From NCBI GenBank assembly GCA_002441525.1, contig DJWH01000095.1, forward strand, positions 1 to 19,816: DNA of 19,816 bases, in the 5' to 3' direction. The number at the start of each line of letters is the position of its first letter. Position 1 is the stretch's first letter. Position numbers and translations under genes: made by a program. Origin of the DNA: Acholeplasmataceae bacterium UBA6235. Its GTDB lineage: Bacteria; Bacillota_I; Bacilli_A; Acholeplasmatales; UBA5453. Below are positions 6,818-14,898 of this stretch, one piece after another. Under the pieces are notes generated by a model. That model did not search any database, was not told the DNA's origin, and saw only the letters and a program-made list of their open reading frames with translations.

Positions 6818-8569
6818 CTAAACTGTTTTTTTCATTAATTCGATCACAAGTTCGATGTCTTTGTTCACTTCATTTAACGAAGTAACCCAGAAATCTTTCT
6901 TGGTCACATCGATACCCATCGAAGCGGCGACGTCTTCAACGCTCGCTTTACCGGTTAAACCCAATAAACGATCATAGTTTTTCAAGAACGATTGTGGATC
7001 TTGTTGATATAAACTATATAAGCCTTTACCAAACAATAAACCGAAAGCATATGGGAAGTTATAGAAGTTTAATCCTGCGGAATAGTAATGACCTTTATTT
7101 AACCACATATATGGGTGCAATAAGTCATGGTCTAACCCATCGGTGTAAGCCGCTTTTTGAGCTTCTAACATCCAAGACTTCATTTGGTCTTTAGAGATTG
7201 GTCCTTTCGCATTTTCAAATAATTTGGTTTCGAATAAGTATCTTGAAAGAATATCGATGATGACTTGTGTATCGCCTTGTAAGGAGATTTCTAAGACGGA
7301 TAATTTTTCTTCGTCTTTTTCTAGTTCATTGAAGAGTTTATTCATGACGATGGTTTCACAGAAAATTGAAGCAGTTTCCGCTAGTGGCATAGGGTAATCC
7401 CAGTTGAGTGGTTGTTCATCTTGAATCACATCGCCGTGGTAGCCATGACCTAGCTCGTGAGCAAGGGTCGATACGTCAGAAAGTGACCCTGTAAAATTTA
7501 ACAAGAAACGACTTTGACGAATTTGTGGTTGATTCGAACAAAAAGCCCCACCGCGTTTCCCTTTTCTTGGGAAGGCATCAATCCATTGGTTATCAAACGC
7601 TTTTTTCGCAAAATTACCCAACCTTGGAGAGAAGCCATAAAAACTGTCTAATACAATTTTTTGTGCTTCTTCAAAAGTGTAGGTTTTATCCAATTTGCCG
7701 ATAGGGGCGAATAAATCATAGAATGGTAATCCTTTTTGATGGCCTAGATAAGCCGCTTTCGCTTTAAGGTATTTAGCGAAGTTTGGTCTAAAATCTTTCA
7801 TCGCTTCAATCATCGCGTCTAAGGTTTCTTTGGTCATATGAGAGATTTCTAAGGTTTTTTCTAACGCACTCGAATAACCTCTCATGGCATTCAATTCGGT
7901 GACTTCACGTTTGATGTTGGATAGTGCCATCGCCACCGCATCCGCGATTGGTTCATAGGACTTAAGTTCAGCTTCATAGGCTTTTTTGCGTACGTCTTTG
8001 TTGTGGTCATAAGCGAGGTTTCTAACTTCACTCAAGGTGATTTGTTTACCTTCAAAATCCACGTTAAGGTTCGCAGTTAATAACCCTTGGAGTTGACTCC
8101 ATTGGTTCGAAGCCAATTGACGCATTTTCGCATAAATCACTTCTTCAGATTCAGATAATAAATGTTTCGCACCGGTTTGGGTTAAGTTTAAACCATAGCG
8201 GTATATTTTAACCAATTCACTTTGTTGTTCTAGACTGTCTAAATCCAATCCCGCAATAAAACGGCTCATTTGAACGTTTTCTTTGGTGACACTTGATAAC
8301 AATTGTTGAAGTCTTGCCATATAACCTAAAGCCACTTGATTGGTAACATCGGTTGAGGTCGTCAGGCTTGCGAAAGCATATAGGCTCGTAGCGAGACGTT
8401 CTAAATCTTCTTGTGATTTAAGATATCCCTCTAATAGTGCTAAATCAGATAAGCCTTTTTCATTTTCTACCAATGCTTTGTAGTCATTTAATAGTTGTTC
8501 AAGTTTCTTTAAATCGGCTTCATAGGTTTCATCAAAGCCTTTGTATAAATCATTTAAATTCCAATTCAT
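6818..8569 (-). CDS. pepF: Oligoendopeptidase F (M3 family zinc metallopeptidase)
   Basis: This cytosolic zinc peptidase cleaves oligopeptides, typically 7-17 residues long, in peptide nutrition and protein turnover. The 583-residue protein has the zinc motif HELGH at 371-375 within STLAHELGHGYHG, and the third ligand Glu398 in LAETASIFCE. The C-terminal half shows the conserved tyrosine and histidine region GHYYSAGLNFYNFPYAFGLLFG that positions substrate in the family. Length matches the family (about 600). The ATG at 8569 lies one base after the TGA stop of uvrB, with GAGG inside the end of uvrB serving as ribosome binding site. The two are therefore one transcript and translationally coupled. 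No hairpin follows its TAG stop. Confidence 0.95.
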   Translation of the reverse strand: MNWNLNDLYKGFDETYEADLKKLEQLLNDYKALVENEKGLSDLALLEGYLKSQEDLERLATSLYAFASLTTSTDVTNQVALGYMARLQQLLSSVTKENVQMSRFIAGLDLDSLEQQSELVKIYRYGLNLTQTGAKHLLSESEEVIYAKMRQLASNQWSQLQGLLTANLNVDFEGKQITLSEVRNLAYDHNKDVRKKAYEAELKSYEPIADAVAMALSNIKREVTELNAMRGYSSALEKTLEISHMTKETLDAMIEAMKDFRPNFAKYLKAKAAYLGHQKGLPFYDLFAPIGKLDKTYTFEEAQKIVLDSFYGFSPRLGNFAKKAFDNQWIDAFPRKGKRGGAFCSNQPQIRQSRFLLNFTGSLSDVSTLAHELGHGYHGDVIQDEQPLNWDYPMPLAETASIFCETIVMNKLFNELEKDEEKLSVLEISLQGDTQVIIDILSRYLFETKLFENAKGPISKDQMKSWMLEAQKAAYTDGLDHDLLHPYMWLNKGHYYSAGLNFYNFPYAFGLLFGKGLYSLYQQDPQSFLKNYDRLLGLTGKASVEDVAASMGIDVTKKDFWVTSLNEVNKDIELVIELMKKTV

Positions 8570-8570
8570 A

Positions 8571-10535
8571 TCAGTATCCTCTTTCTGCTTTCAATTCAAA
8601 AAGCTGGTCTCTTAATTCGGTAGCCAATTCAAAGTTGAGTTCTTTGGCGGCTTGTTTCATATCACGTTCAATTCTTGCGATGGCTTTATCCAAGTCTTTC
8701 GCAGTAAATCGCTTCTTCATTGGCAATTCATCAATGTCTTCTTTCATGGAGATATCATCTCGGATGTCCTTCTTAACAGAAACAGGTTTCGTCCCATATT
8801 TTTCATTGAAGGCTAATTGGATGGAACGACGACGATTGGTTTCTTGAATCGCCTTTTCCATCGATTCACTGATGGTATCGGCGTACATGATAACCTTACC
8901 ATTCAAGTTACGTGCCGCACGTCCAATGGTTTGGATCAAACTGCGTTCACTTCTTAAGAAGCCTTGTTTATCCGCATCGAGTATCGCAACCAAGGATACT
9001 TCAGGTAAATCCAAGCCTTCTCTTAACAAGTTGATGCCGATCAAGACATCGTACTTACCCACACGTAAATCCCTTAAGATGACGATACGTTCAAGCGATT
9101 TGATTTCACTGTGTAAATAAGCAACTTTCATCCCGAGTTTTTTGAAATACGCGGTTAAATCCTCACTCATCTTGATGGTGAGTGTGGTCACGAGTACGCG
9201 TTCATTCAAAGCGACACGTTTAACAATTTCAGCGTATAAATCATCGATTTGTCCAAACGATTTTCTAACTTCAATTTCTGGGTCTATCAAATACGTTGGT
9301 CGTATGATTTGTTCAATGATGGGGAGGTTTTTGGATAATTCATAATCCCCTGGGGTCGCAGATAGATAAATCACGTGGTCTAGTTTGTTTTCAAATTCAT
9401 CAAACTTGAGTGGTCTATTATCCAAAGCGGATGGCAATCTAAATCCATAATCTACCAGTGTCATCTTTCTCGATCTATCGCCATTATACATACCTCTAAC
9501 TTGAGATACGGTGACGTGTGATTCATCGATGATGAGCATGAAATCTTTATTGAAGAAATCGATTAAAGTGGATGGGGTTTCGCCGGCTTCTTTCAGTGCG
9601 ATGTGCCTTGAATAGTTTTCAACACCTGGACATACGCCCATTTCTTCTAACATCTCCAAATCGTATTTAGTGCGCATTTGGATACGTTCAGCTTCTAATG
9701 GTTTGTCATTTTCTTTAAAGTATAATATTCGTTCTTGGAGCTCATTCTTAATTCGACGGATCGATTCTTTGAGTTTTTCTTTATTGGTCATAAAGTGGGT
9801 TGCAGGCCATATGGTAACGTAATCCAAAGATTCAATGGCGTTACCCGTTAACACATCAAAACGTTTGATTCGGTCAATTTCATCACCAAAGAATTCAATT
9901 CTAACCCCGTTTTCACGTTGGTTGGAGGGGATGATTTCAACAATGTCACCACGAACCCTAAACGTGCCGCGGTGGAAGTCAATGTCATTTCGTTGGTAAG
10001 TTAATTCAACCAATTTACCCAAAAGGGCATTTCGTCTGATGCCTTGACCAACCCTCAGAAAGATCATGGAGTTCTTATAATCATCTGGGTCACCTATCCC
10101 GTAAATGCAAGACACAGAGGCAACCACAATGACATCGTCTCTTTCGAGCAGGGACGCGGTCGCGCTATGACGCATTTCATCGATTTCATCGTTGATGGAC
10201 GCGTCTTTTTCGATGTAGGTATCTGAGGTTACGACATACGCTTCCGGTTGGTAATAATCGTAATAAGAGATGAAATATTCTACGCGATTTTCAGGAAAAA
10301 AAGCTTTAAGCTCGCTGTAAAGTTGTCCAGCGAGCGTTTTATTATGTGCCAAAACGAGGGTTTTCTTCCCCACTTTTTCGATTAAATTACTGATAGTAAA
10401 AGTCTTACCTGTACCTGTCGCACCGCGTAAGACTTGTTGTTTCATCCCGTTATTGAAGTTTTGATACAACTTTTCAATCGCTTCAATTTGGTCACCCATC
10501 GGTTTATATGGCGCAACCAGTTTAAACTTTGACAT
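8571..10535 (-). CDS. uvrB: Excinuclease ABC subunit B (UvrB)
   Basis: UvrB is the damage-verifying helicase-like subunit of nucleotide excision repair, handed DNA by UvrA and partnered with UvrC. Numbering from the chosen ATG, the protein is 654 residues. It shows the P-loop GATGTGKT at 38-45, the beta-hairpin tyrosines [10 protein letters not shown] at 91-100, the DESH box at 337-340, LSATPGDYE, the helicase C-terminal block ending in QTIGRAARN, and a C-terminal UVR domain ([16 protein letters not shown]) that binds UvrC. A GTG nine bases upstream (10544) opens the frame, but the AAGGAG at 10544-10549 sits 8 bases from the ATG at 10535, which I take as the start. It ends in TGA, direct evidence that TGA is a stop here. 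uvrA is not adjacent; pepF follows. Confidence 0.97.
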   Translation of the reverse strand: MSKFKLVAPYKPMGDQIEAIEKLYQNFNNGMKQQVLRGATGTGKTFTISNLIEKVGKKTLVLAHNKTLAGQLYSELKAFFPENRVEYFISYYDYYQPEAYVVTSDTYIEKDASINDEIDEMRHSATASLLERDDVIVVASVSCIYGIGDPDDYKNSMIFLRVGQGIRRNALLGKLVELTYQRNDIDFHRGTFRVRGDIVEIIPSNQRENGVRIEFFGDEIDRIKRFDVLTGNAIESLDYVTIWPATHFMTNKEKLKESIRRIKNELQERILYFKENDKPLEAERIQMRTKYDLEMLEEMGVCPGVENYSRHIALKEAGETPSTLIDFFNKDFMLIIDESHVTVSQVRGMYNGDRSRKMTLVDYGFRLPSALDNRPLKFDEFENKLDHVIYLSATPGDYELSKNLPIIEQIIRPTYLIDPEIEVRKSFGQIDDLYAEIVKRVALNERVLVTTLTIKMSEDLTAYFKKLGMKVAYLHSEIKSLERIVILRDLRVGKYDVLIGINLLREGLDLPEVSLVAILDADKQGFLRSERSLIQTIGRAARNLNGKVIMYADTISESMEKAIQETNRRRSIQLAFNEKYGTKPVSVKKDIRDDISMKEDIDELPMKKRFTAKDLDKAIARIERDMKQAAKELNFELATELRDQLFELKAERGY

Positions 10536-10558
10536 CGTATCCACTCCTTATAGAGTCT

Positions 10559-10566
10559 ATTATACA
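10559..10566 (-). promoter_or_regulatory. Promoter -10 of uvrB-pepF
   Basis: The minus strand reads TGTATAAT, a consensus -10 at 10559-10564, 24 bases before the uvrB ATG. The -35 region falls in the T tract of the preceding terminator and has no clear match. Confidence 0.5.
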
Positions 10567-10571
10567 TAATA

Positions 10572-10601
10572 GAAAAGAAAAAAGCACTATGAATGTGCTT
10601 T
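10572..10601 (-). terminator. Rho-independent terminator of the Na/Pi cotransporter gene
   Basis: A 7-bp stem AAAGCAC/GTGCTTT (10581-10587 and 10595-10601) with a 7-base loop is followed on the minus strand by six T, C and four more T. The upstream arm overlaps the TAA stop (10600-10602). Confidence 0.8.
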
Positions 10602-12291
10602 ATTCGAGTGGATTATCTTCAGTATCTAATCGCGGTACACGCATCGGGTTGATGATGTTTTCTGCAATATTCTTTAAATGGTCACCAATGCGTTCCAAAT
10701 TGGATAGAATTTCAACATAATTGGTCTTGGATGTAAAGTTGAGTTCACCTGCTTTGAGTCTTTCAACATACGATAATCTAAATTTTTCTTCGAGTTTATC
10801 GGTCAACGTTTCATACTCAATCGCGATTTTGGCTTTTTCAACATCATTAAACACAAAGGATGCGAGGGTAACATCAAACATTTCTTCCAAAATACGATAG
10901 TAATGTCTGAGGTCTTCTTCGCCACCTTTGGATAATACTTGGTTTTCGTTGTAGCGATTTTTGAAGAAACCCACCAAATTGGTTAAGTGGTCTCCAATGC
11001 GTTCAAAGTCACGAATGGTATCTAAGTCTCTAGATAGACGATTAGAGTCCTTTTCGGATAAAGAATTGTTACGAACCAGTTTGATCATGTAGTCATGAAG
11101 ACGCTTGTCATAGTCATCCAATGTGTTTTCGATGGCTTCCGCTTTATCCACAACACCATCTTCATTGGTAAAACTATAACGCTTCGCTAATAAGAAATAG
11201 TTTTTCGCTAAGTCACCCATTTTGTTGATGCCTTTTTTGACATAATAAAGCGCTAAAGATGGGGTTTCTTGTAAGAGTGATTCCGAGAAAATGACTTCTA
11301 ATTCATCATTGTATGGTTTATCTTTAATGATGACATGGGTAAACTTGATCATCAAATCGATGAACCAGAACAGGATGAGTGTGGTCACCACATTCATCAT
11401 CACATGCGCCACCGCGAGGGTTGCCATGGAGTATGGTTCTAGGAAAGTGAGTTCAACCCACTCAACAATTTCGTGGTATGGCCATAATAAAATCAAGAAA
11501 ATGGTGGTTCCTATGAGATTAAACATGATGTGGATAGCGGATACGCGTTTCGCTTCTAAAGTACCGTTAATTGAGGCCAATAAACCGGTAATCGTGGTTC
11601 CGATATTCGCCCCTAAAATCATCGGTAATGCACCCCATAAGGTAAATGTCTGAACACCTGCCTCAATGTTTAAATGATAGAGTTTCTGAATAATCCCAAT
11701 CGCTGCCGACGAACTTTGAACGGCTGCGGTAAACAATGTGCCGAATGTGACGCCAAAGAACCAGAAGAAACTATTCGAAGTATCAGAGAATAACAAGAAC
11801 AAATCATGGACATAATCGGTCATGACAATTTCTTTTAAACCACTACCCATGACATCTAATCCAAAGAAAATGAGTCCAAAACCAAGAATGGTTGTTCCGA
11901 TACTTTGAACCATTTTGCGCTTGAAGAAGAATACCATGATGACGCCCACAAATACGAATAATAAGGCATAATCAGCAATTGGTAAACCGATTAAAATGGA
12001 GGTGATGGTCGTACCGATATTGGCACCAAAAACCACACCTACCGCTTGTCTGAGGGTCATGAGACCAGCCCCAACCAATCCAATCACAAGCACCGTTACA
12101 CCACTAGAGGATTGTAAAAGCCCTGTAAGTAAAATACCCACCAAAATACCTTTTAAAGGTGTGTTGGTCGTTTTTTCAATGATCGTTCTTATTTTGTTCC
12201 CGGCAGAACGTTTTAAGCCGTCACCCATCAGTTCGATGCCATATAAAAATATCGCAACCCCACCGAGAATGAATAGAATGTTTTCTGTCAT
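10600..12291 (-). CDS. Na+/phosphate cotransporter family protein with PhoU-like C-terminal domain
   Basis: This is a membrane transporter of the NptA/YjbB type that would couple phosphate movement to sodium. The N-terminal half (residues 1-320) is a run of membrane segments carrying two internal repeats with the family signature QSSS at 60-63 and 192-195, each associated with GANIGTT (89-95 and 228-234). From about 345 to 550 it is a soluble, helical PhoU-like tandem domain, with two copies of the NLERIGDHL/DFERIGDHL pattern, which in this family faces the cytoplasm. The start at 12291 has AAGGAG 6 bases before the ATG. No clear promoter lies between the gene and the hairpin at 12322-12351, so expression probably depends on transcription passing that hairpin. 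Direction of transport is not decided by sequence; E. coli YjbB exports phosphate. Confidence 0.92.
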   Translation of the reverse strand: MTENILFILGGVAIFLYGIELMGDGLKRSAGNKIRTIIEKTTNTPLKGILVGILLTGLLQSSSGVTVLVIGLVGAGLMTLRQAVGVVFGANIGTTITSILIGLPIADYALLFVFVGVIMVFFFKRKMVQSIGTTILGFGLIFFGLDVMGSGLKEIVMTDYVHDLFLLFSDTSNSFFWFFGVTFGTLFTAAVQSSSAAIGIIQKLYHLNIEAGVQTFTLWGALPMILGANIGTTITGLLASINGTLEAKRVSAIHIMFNLIGTTIFLILLWPYHEIVEWVELTFLEPYSMATLAVAHVMMNVVTTLILFWFIDLMIKFTHVIIKDKPYNDELEVIFSESLLQETPSLALYYVKKGINKMGDLAKNYFLLAKRYSFTNEDGVVDKAEAIENTLDDYDKRLHDYMIKLVRNNSLSEKDSNRLSRDLDTIRDFERIGDHLTNLVGFFKNRYNENQVLSKGGEEDLRHYYRILEEMFDVTLASFVFNDVEKAKIAIEYETLTDKLEEKFRLSYVERLKAGELNFTSKTNYVEILSNLERIGDHLKNIAENIINPMRVPRLDTEDNPLE

Positions 12292-12321
12292 AGTATCTCC
12301 TTGTTTTCTAAACTAAAAATG

Positions 12322-12351
12322 AAAAAAAGATGCTAAAAAAGCACCTTTTTT
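12322..12351 (-). terminator. Bidirectional terminator or attenuator before the Na/Pi transporter
   Basis: The plus strand reads GATGCT (12329-12334), five A, AGCACC (12340-12345), with runs of seven A and six T outside. The stem holds five Watson-Crick pairs and one G-U on the minus strand, extended by A-T pairs. The T run makes it a terminator on either strand. On the minus strand it contains the last codons of the small ORF 12333-12416. Confidence 0.65.
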
Positions 12352-12416
12352 GAGTGTCTAGTATCGTTATAGGCTATCATGTGGACCATTGGTAAGCAGG
12401 TTTGATGTATAGTCAT
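12333..12416 (-). CDS. Candidate 27-residue small protein or leader peptide
   Basis: This small ORF lies between pfkA and the Na/Pi transporter gene. It starts at an ATG preceded by AGAGGTGATTT, an excellent Shine-Dalgarno of the same GAGGTGAT form that pfkA uses, and ends in TAG. The peptide begins MTIHQTCLPM and ends KKVLF. It has three His and three internal or initial Met and no membrane segment or signal peptide. I do not recognise it. Its last codons form one arm of the hairpin at 12322-12351, so a ribosome finishing this ORF would sit on the hairpin. That is the layout of a leader peptide controlling attenuation of the transporter gene, but it could equally be an unrelated small protein or a chance ORF. 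Confidence 0.4.
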   Translation of the reverse strand: MTIHQTCLPMVHMIAYNDTRHSKKVLF

Positions 12417-12422
12417 AAATCA

Positions 12423-12432
12423 CCTCTAGAGG
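12423..12432. repeat. 10-bp perfect palindrome overlapping a ribosome binding site
   Basis: CCTCTAGAGG lies just after the pfkA stop and includes the AGAGG of the small ORF's Shine-Dalgarno. It could be a protein site or chance; it has no loop, so it is a poor RNA hairpin. Confidence 0.3.
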
Positions 12433-12433
12433 A

Positions 12434-13387
12434 TTAGCGAATTTTCGCAGCAAGTTCGTAAATGTCTTGCATCGATTCATTCGGTGTGGATAATACTTCA
12501 TCGAATGTATAATGCACCATTTTGGAGTTTTGAATACCGACAGCTACCCCTGAAATGCCCTGCGATAACAAATCTACCGCGTAAGCGCCCATGCGTCCTG
12601 CCAAAATTCTATCTTCTGCACATGGCGAACCACCTCTTTGGACATATCCTAAGACAGTAGCGCGACATGCAAATCCACTTTGTTGTGTAATTTCTTCTGC
12701 AAATTCATGAACGTTGCAGACATTTTCAGTAATGACGATGATCGCGTTACGACGACCTTCACTCTTATGTACTTTCAAGCGTTCAATGATTTCATCTTTA
12801 TTCATCGGATGTTCTGGTGTGATGATGAATTCAGCACCACAACTTAAACCAGCTGAAACAGCTAAATCGCCACAATATCTACCCATGACTTCAACGATGG
12901 AGCATCGTTGATGTGAAGATGACGTGTCACGAATTTTATCGATCGCATCGACAATGGTTTCTAATGCGGTATGAAAACCGATGGTATAGTCGGTACAAGC
13001 CAAATCGTTGTCGATGGTGCCAGGTAGTCCGACTACTGGAAATCCCATTTCCGTTAAAGCTTTCGCCCCACGGTAAGTTCCATCGCCACCAATCGCGACC
13101 AAAGCATCGATGCCAGCTTCTTTCATATTATTAATTGCTCTTTGACGAACTTCAAGTTTATTAAACTCTTTTAATCGGGCAGTACCAATGATGGTGCCAC
13201 CTTTTGCGAGAATTTCTGAAACGCTTTTTCGACTCATTTTTTCAAACGAACCGCTAACCAATCCGGCATAACCGTCCATGACAGCATAAACTTCATGTCC
13301 ACTATTGATGCCTGCACGGACAACCGCACGAATGGCGGGGTTCATCCCAGGGGCGTCTCCACCCGATGTGAGTACTGCTATTTTCAT
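12434..13387 (-). CDS. pfkA: ATP-dependent 6-phosphofructokinase
   Basis: This enzyme phosphorylates fructose 6-phosphate to the 1,6-bisphosphate using ATP, the committed step of glycolysis. The 317-residue length and TSGGDAPGMN (7-16), IGGDGTYRG (99-107), PGTIDND (122-128), TSSSHQR (155-161) and VEVMGR (165-170) are those of the bacterial PfkA group. The two residues that decide phosphate donor are glycines: Gly103 in GGDGT and Gly123 in PGTIDND, as in ATP enzymes. In PPi enzymes they are Asp and Lys. The ATG at 13387 follows a GAGGTGAT site. The gene is divergent from a PPi-type paralogue. It has more rare-looking Arg codons (some CGA) than that neighbour, a hint of lower expression. Confidence 0.96.
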   Translation of the reverse strand: MKIAVLTSGGDAPGMNPAIRAVVRAGINSGHEVYAVMDGYAGLVSGSFEKMSRKSVSEILAKGGTIIGTARLKEFNKLEVRQRAINNMKEAGIDALVAIGGDGTYRGAKALTEMGFPVVGLPGTIDNDLACTDYTIGFHTALETIVDAIDKIRDTSSSHQRCSIVEVMGRYCGDLAVSAGLSCGAEFIITPEHPMNKDEIIERLKVHKSEGRRNAIIVITENVCNVHEFAEEITQQSGFACRATVLGYVQRGGSPCAEDRILAGRMGAYAVDLLSQGISGVAVGIQNSKMVHYTFDEVLSTPNESMQDIYELAAKIR

Positions 13388-13411
13388 GTATCATCACCTC
13401 AAACCGTCATT

Positions 13412-13420
13412 ATTATATCA
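13412..13420 (-). promoter_or_regulatory. Extended -10 promoter of pfkA
   Basis: The minus strand reads TGATATAAT: consensus -10 (13412-13417) with TGn extension, 25 bases before the ATG. No good -35 is seen. Confidence 0.55.
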
Positions 13421-13462
13421 CTAATTTTACCTCAATTTATGTGTTTTTTACAAAAGTAACAT

Positions 13463-13476
13463 CGAAATCGCTTTCT
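13463..13476. promoter_or_regulatory. cre-like site between the divergent phosphofructokinase genes
   Basis: Read on the minus strand, AGAAAGCGATTTCG matches the catabolite response element consensus TGWAARCGNTWWCA at 12 of 14 positions, with mismatches at the two ends only. It lies roughly midway between the two -10 elements, where a CcpA-type regulator could affect both genes. A short degenerate motif can occur by chance, and no ccpA is in the window. Confidence 0.3.
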
Positions 13477-13498
13477 TCAAGTTTTTTTAAATCATATG

Positions 13499-13507
13499 TG
13501 ATAGAAT
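13499..13507 (+). promoter_or_regulatory. Extended -10 promoter of the PPi-type phosphofructokinase gene
   Basis: TGATAGAAT is a one-mismatch -10 (13502-13507) with the TGn extension, 36 bases before the ATG at 13543. No clear -35; an AAAGGA ribosome binding site follows at 13527-13532. Confidence 0.55.
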
Positions 13508-13542
13508 AGTATCGAAAAGTTGAACGAAAGGAACCAAAAGAT

Positions 13543-14787
13543 ATGAAAAATTTAAAAGGCGCGGCCATTCTTGGTCAATCCGGTGGTCCTACAAGCGTAA
13601 TTAACGCAAGTGCTGCTGGTGTATTTATCGAAGCATTAAAACAAGAAAACATTACTGCAGTGTACGGCGCTGCACATGGCATCAAAGGGATTCTAGATGA
13701 AAACTTCTATGATATCTCCAAAGAAGATTTATACGAACTTGAATTACTTAAAAACACCCCATCCTCAGCGATTGGGTCAGTTCGTTACAAACTTAAACCA
13801 TTGAAGAAAGATCCAAGTGATTACGAAAAATTACTTGAAGTCTTCAAGAAGTACAACATCCGTTACTTCTTCTACAATGGTGGTAACGACTCCATGGATA
13901 CCTGCAACAAGATTTCTAAATATTTCAAGAAGTCTGGTTGGGATTGCAACGTCGTTGGTGTACCTAAAACCATCGATAACGACTTATTTGGTACTGACCA
14001 CTGCCCAGGGTATGGTTCTGCTGCAAAATATGTCGCAACCACATTAATGGAACTTTATCATGACGCAACCGTATACAACACCCCAATGGTGACTGTGGTT
14101 GAAGTGATGGGTAGAAATGCCGGTTGGTTAACCGCTGCAGCTCAACTCGCTGTATCTAAAGGCCAAGGTCCAGATTTGATTTATCTACCAGAAGTGGTCT
14201 TTGATTATGACCAATTCTTCAAAGATGTTGAAGACGTTGTTAAACGTAAGACCAAAGCGATCATCGTTGTTTCTGAAGGTATCAAAGACAAAGATGGTAA
14301 ATACGTACCAGAACACTACTCAAGTTTGTCTACAGACTCCTTTGGACATGCACAATTGGGTGGTACAGCGTCCATTCTTGCTGAACAAATCAAAGAAAAA
14401 CTCAACGTTAAAGTACGTTCCATCGAATTCTCATTACTACAAAGAAGTGCTGCTCACTTAGCATCTAAAGTAGACGTGAGAGAAGCTTACATGGCTGGTG
14501 TTAAAGCCGTTAGAGCCGCTGTTAAGGGCACAACCGACAAGATGGTTGGATTTGAAAGAGTCTCTTCAAACCCTTACAAGATTAAATACAAATTAGTCCC
14601 TCTTGCAAAAGCAGCGAATACTGAAAAGAAAGTCCCTGCTGAATGGATTTTACCAAACGGTAAAGGCTTAACTCAAGATTTCGTGGATTATGCATTACCA
14701 CTCATCCAAGGCGATGACAAAGCACCACTCGTCGATGGACTACCAAGATTCGCGAACCTTAAAAAAGTATTTGTTAATAAAAAGTAA
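13543..14787 (+). CDS. pfp: Pyrophosphate-type 6-phosphofructokinase (PPi:fructose-6-phosphate phosphotransferase)
   Basis: This enzyme interconverts fructose 6-phosphate and fructose 1,6-bisphosphate using pyrophosphate, a reversible step that spares ATP. The 414-residue protein is longer than PfkA, as usual for the group. Residues deciding donor choice are the PPi type: Asp116 in YNGGNDSMDT (111-120), where ATP enzymes have Gly, and Lys142 in VPKTIDND (140-147), where ATP enzymes have Gly. GQSGGPTSVIN (11-21) and VEVMGRNAGW (186-195) also fit. Acholeplasmas are known to have PPi-dependent phosphofructokinase activity. Its codons are strongly selected (C-ending Asn, Phe, Ile; only CGT and AGA for Arg in the stretches checked), suggesting high expression and perhaps the main flux. 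It is monocistronic, with a strong terminator. Confidence 0.93.
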   Translation: MKNLKGAAILGQSGGPTSVINASAAGVFIEALKQENITAVYGAAHGIKGILDENFYDISKEDLYELELLKNTPSSAIGSVRYKLKPLKKDPSDYEKLLEVFKKYNIRYFFYNGGNDSMDTCNKISKYFKKSGWDCNVVGVPKTIDNDLFGTDHCPGYGSAAKYVATTLMELYHDATVYNTPMVTVVEVMGRNAGWLTAAAQLAVSKGQGPDLIYLPEVVFDYDQFFKDVEDVVKRKTKAIIVVSEGIKDKDGKYVPEHYSSLSTDSFGHAQLGGTASILAEQIKEKLNVKVRSIEFSLLQRSAAHLASKVDVREAYMAGVKAVRAAVKGTTDKMVGFERVSSNPYKIKYKLVPLAKAANTEKKVPAEWILPNGKGLTQDFVDYALPLIQGDDKAPLVDGLPRFANLKKVFVNKK

Positions 14788-14794
14788 TCCGTTG

Positions 14795-14829
14795 AAAGGT
14801 TATCCAAAAATTTGGGTAACCTTTTTTTT
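14795..14829 (+). terminator. Rho-independent terminator of pfp
   Basis: An 11-bp stem (14795-14805 with 14814-14824, AAAGGTTATCC against GGGTAACCTTT, one T-G pair) and an 8-base loop are followed by a T run. The stem starts 7 bases after the TAA stop. Confidence 0.9.
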
Positions 14830-14861
14830 GTTTTTGAATGCCTAAAAATATCAATCTGTTG

Positions 14862-14890
14862 TATAATGGTTAAAGTAAGAAAAAAGGAGT
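14862..14890 (+). promoter_or_regulatory. Promoter -10 and RBS of the cation exchanger gene
   Basis: TATAAT (14862-14867), preceded directly by TG, lies 31 bases before the ATG at 14899, with AAAGGAG at 14883-14889. The -35 is not recognisable. Confidence 0.5.
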
Positions 14891-14898
14891 TCACACTT

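Noticed and set aside
6790..6820. GGTGTCTA / GGTGTGTCTA near-repeat after pepF
   Set aside because: It is a direct, not an inverted, repeat and overlaps the pepF stop; it makes no hairpin and I see no function.
8437..8847. 136-codon plus-strand ORF across the uvrB-pepF junction
   Set aside because: Antisense shadow of two well-conserved genes, with no ribosome binding site or recognisable domain.
14812..14898. N-terminal 29-codon extension of the cation exchanger
   Set aside because: It begins in the loop of the pfp terminator, and a clear AAAGGAG site points to the ATG at 14899.
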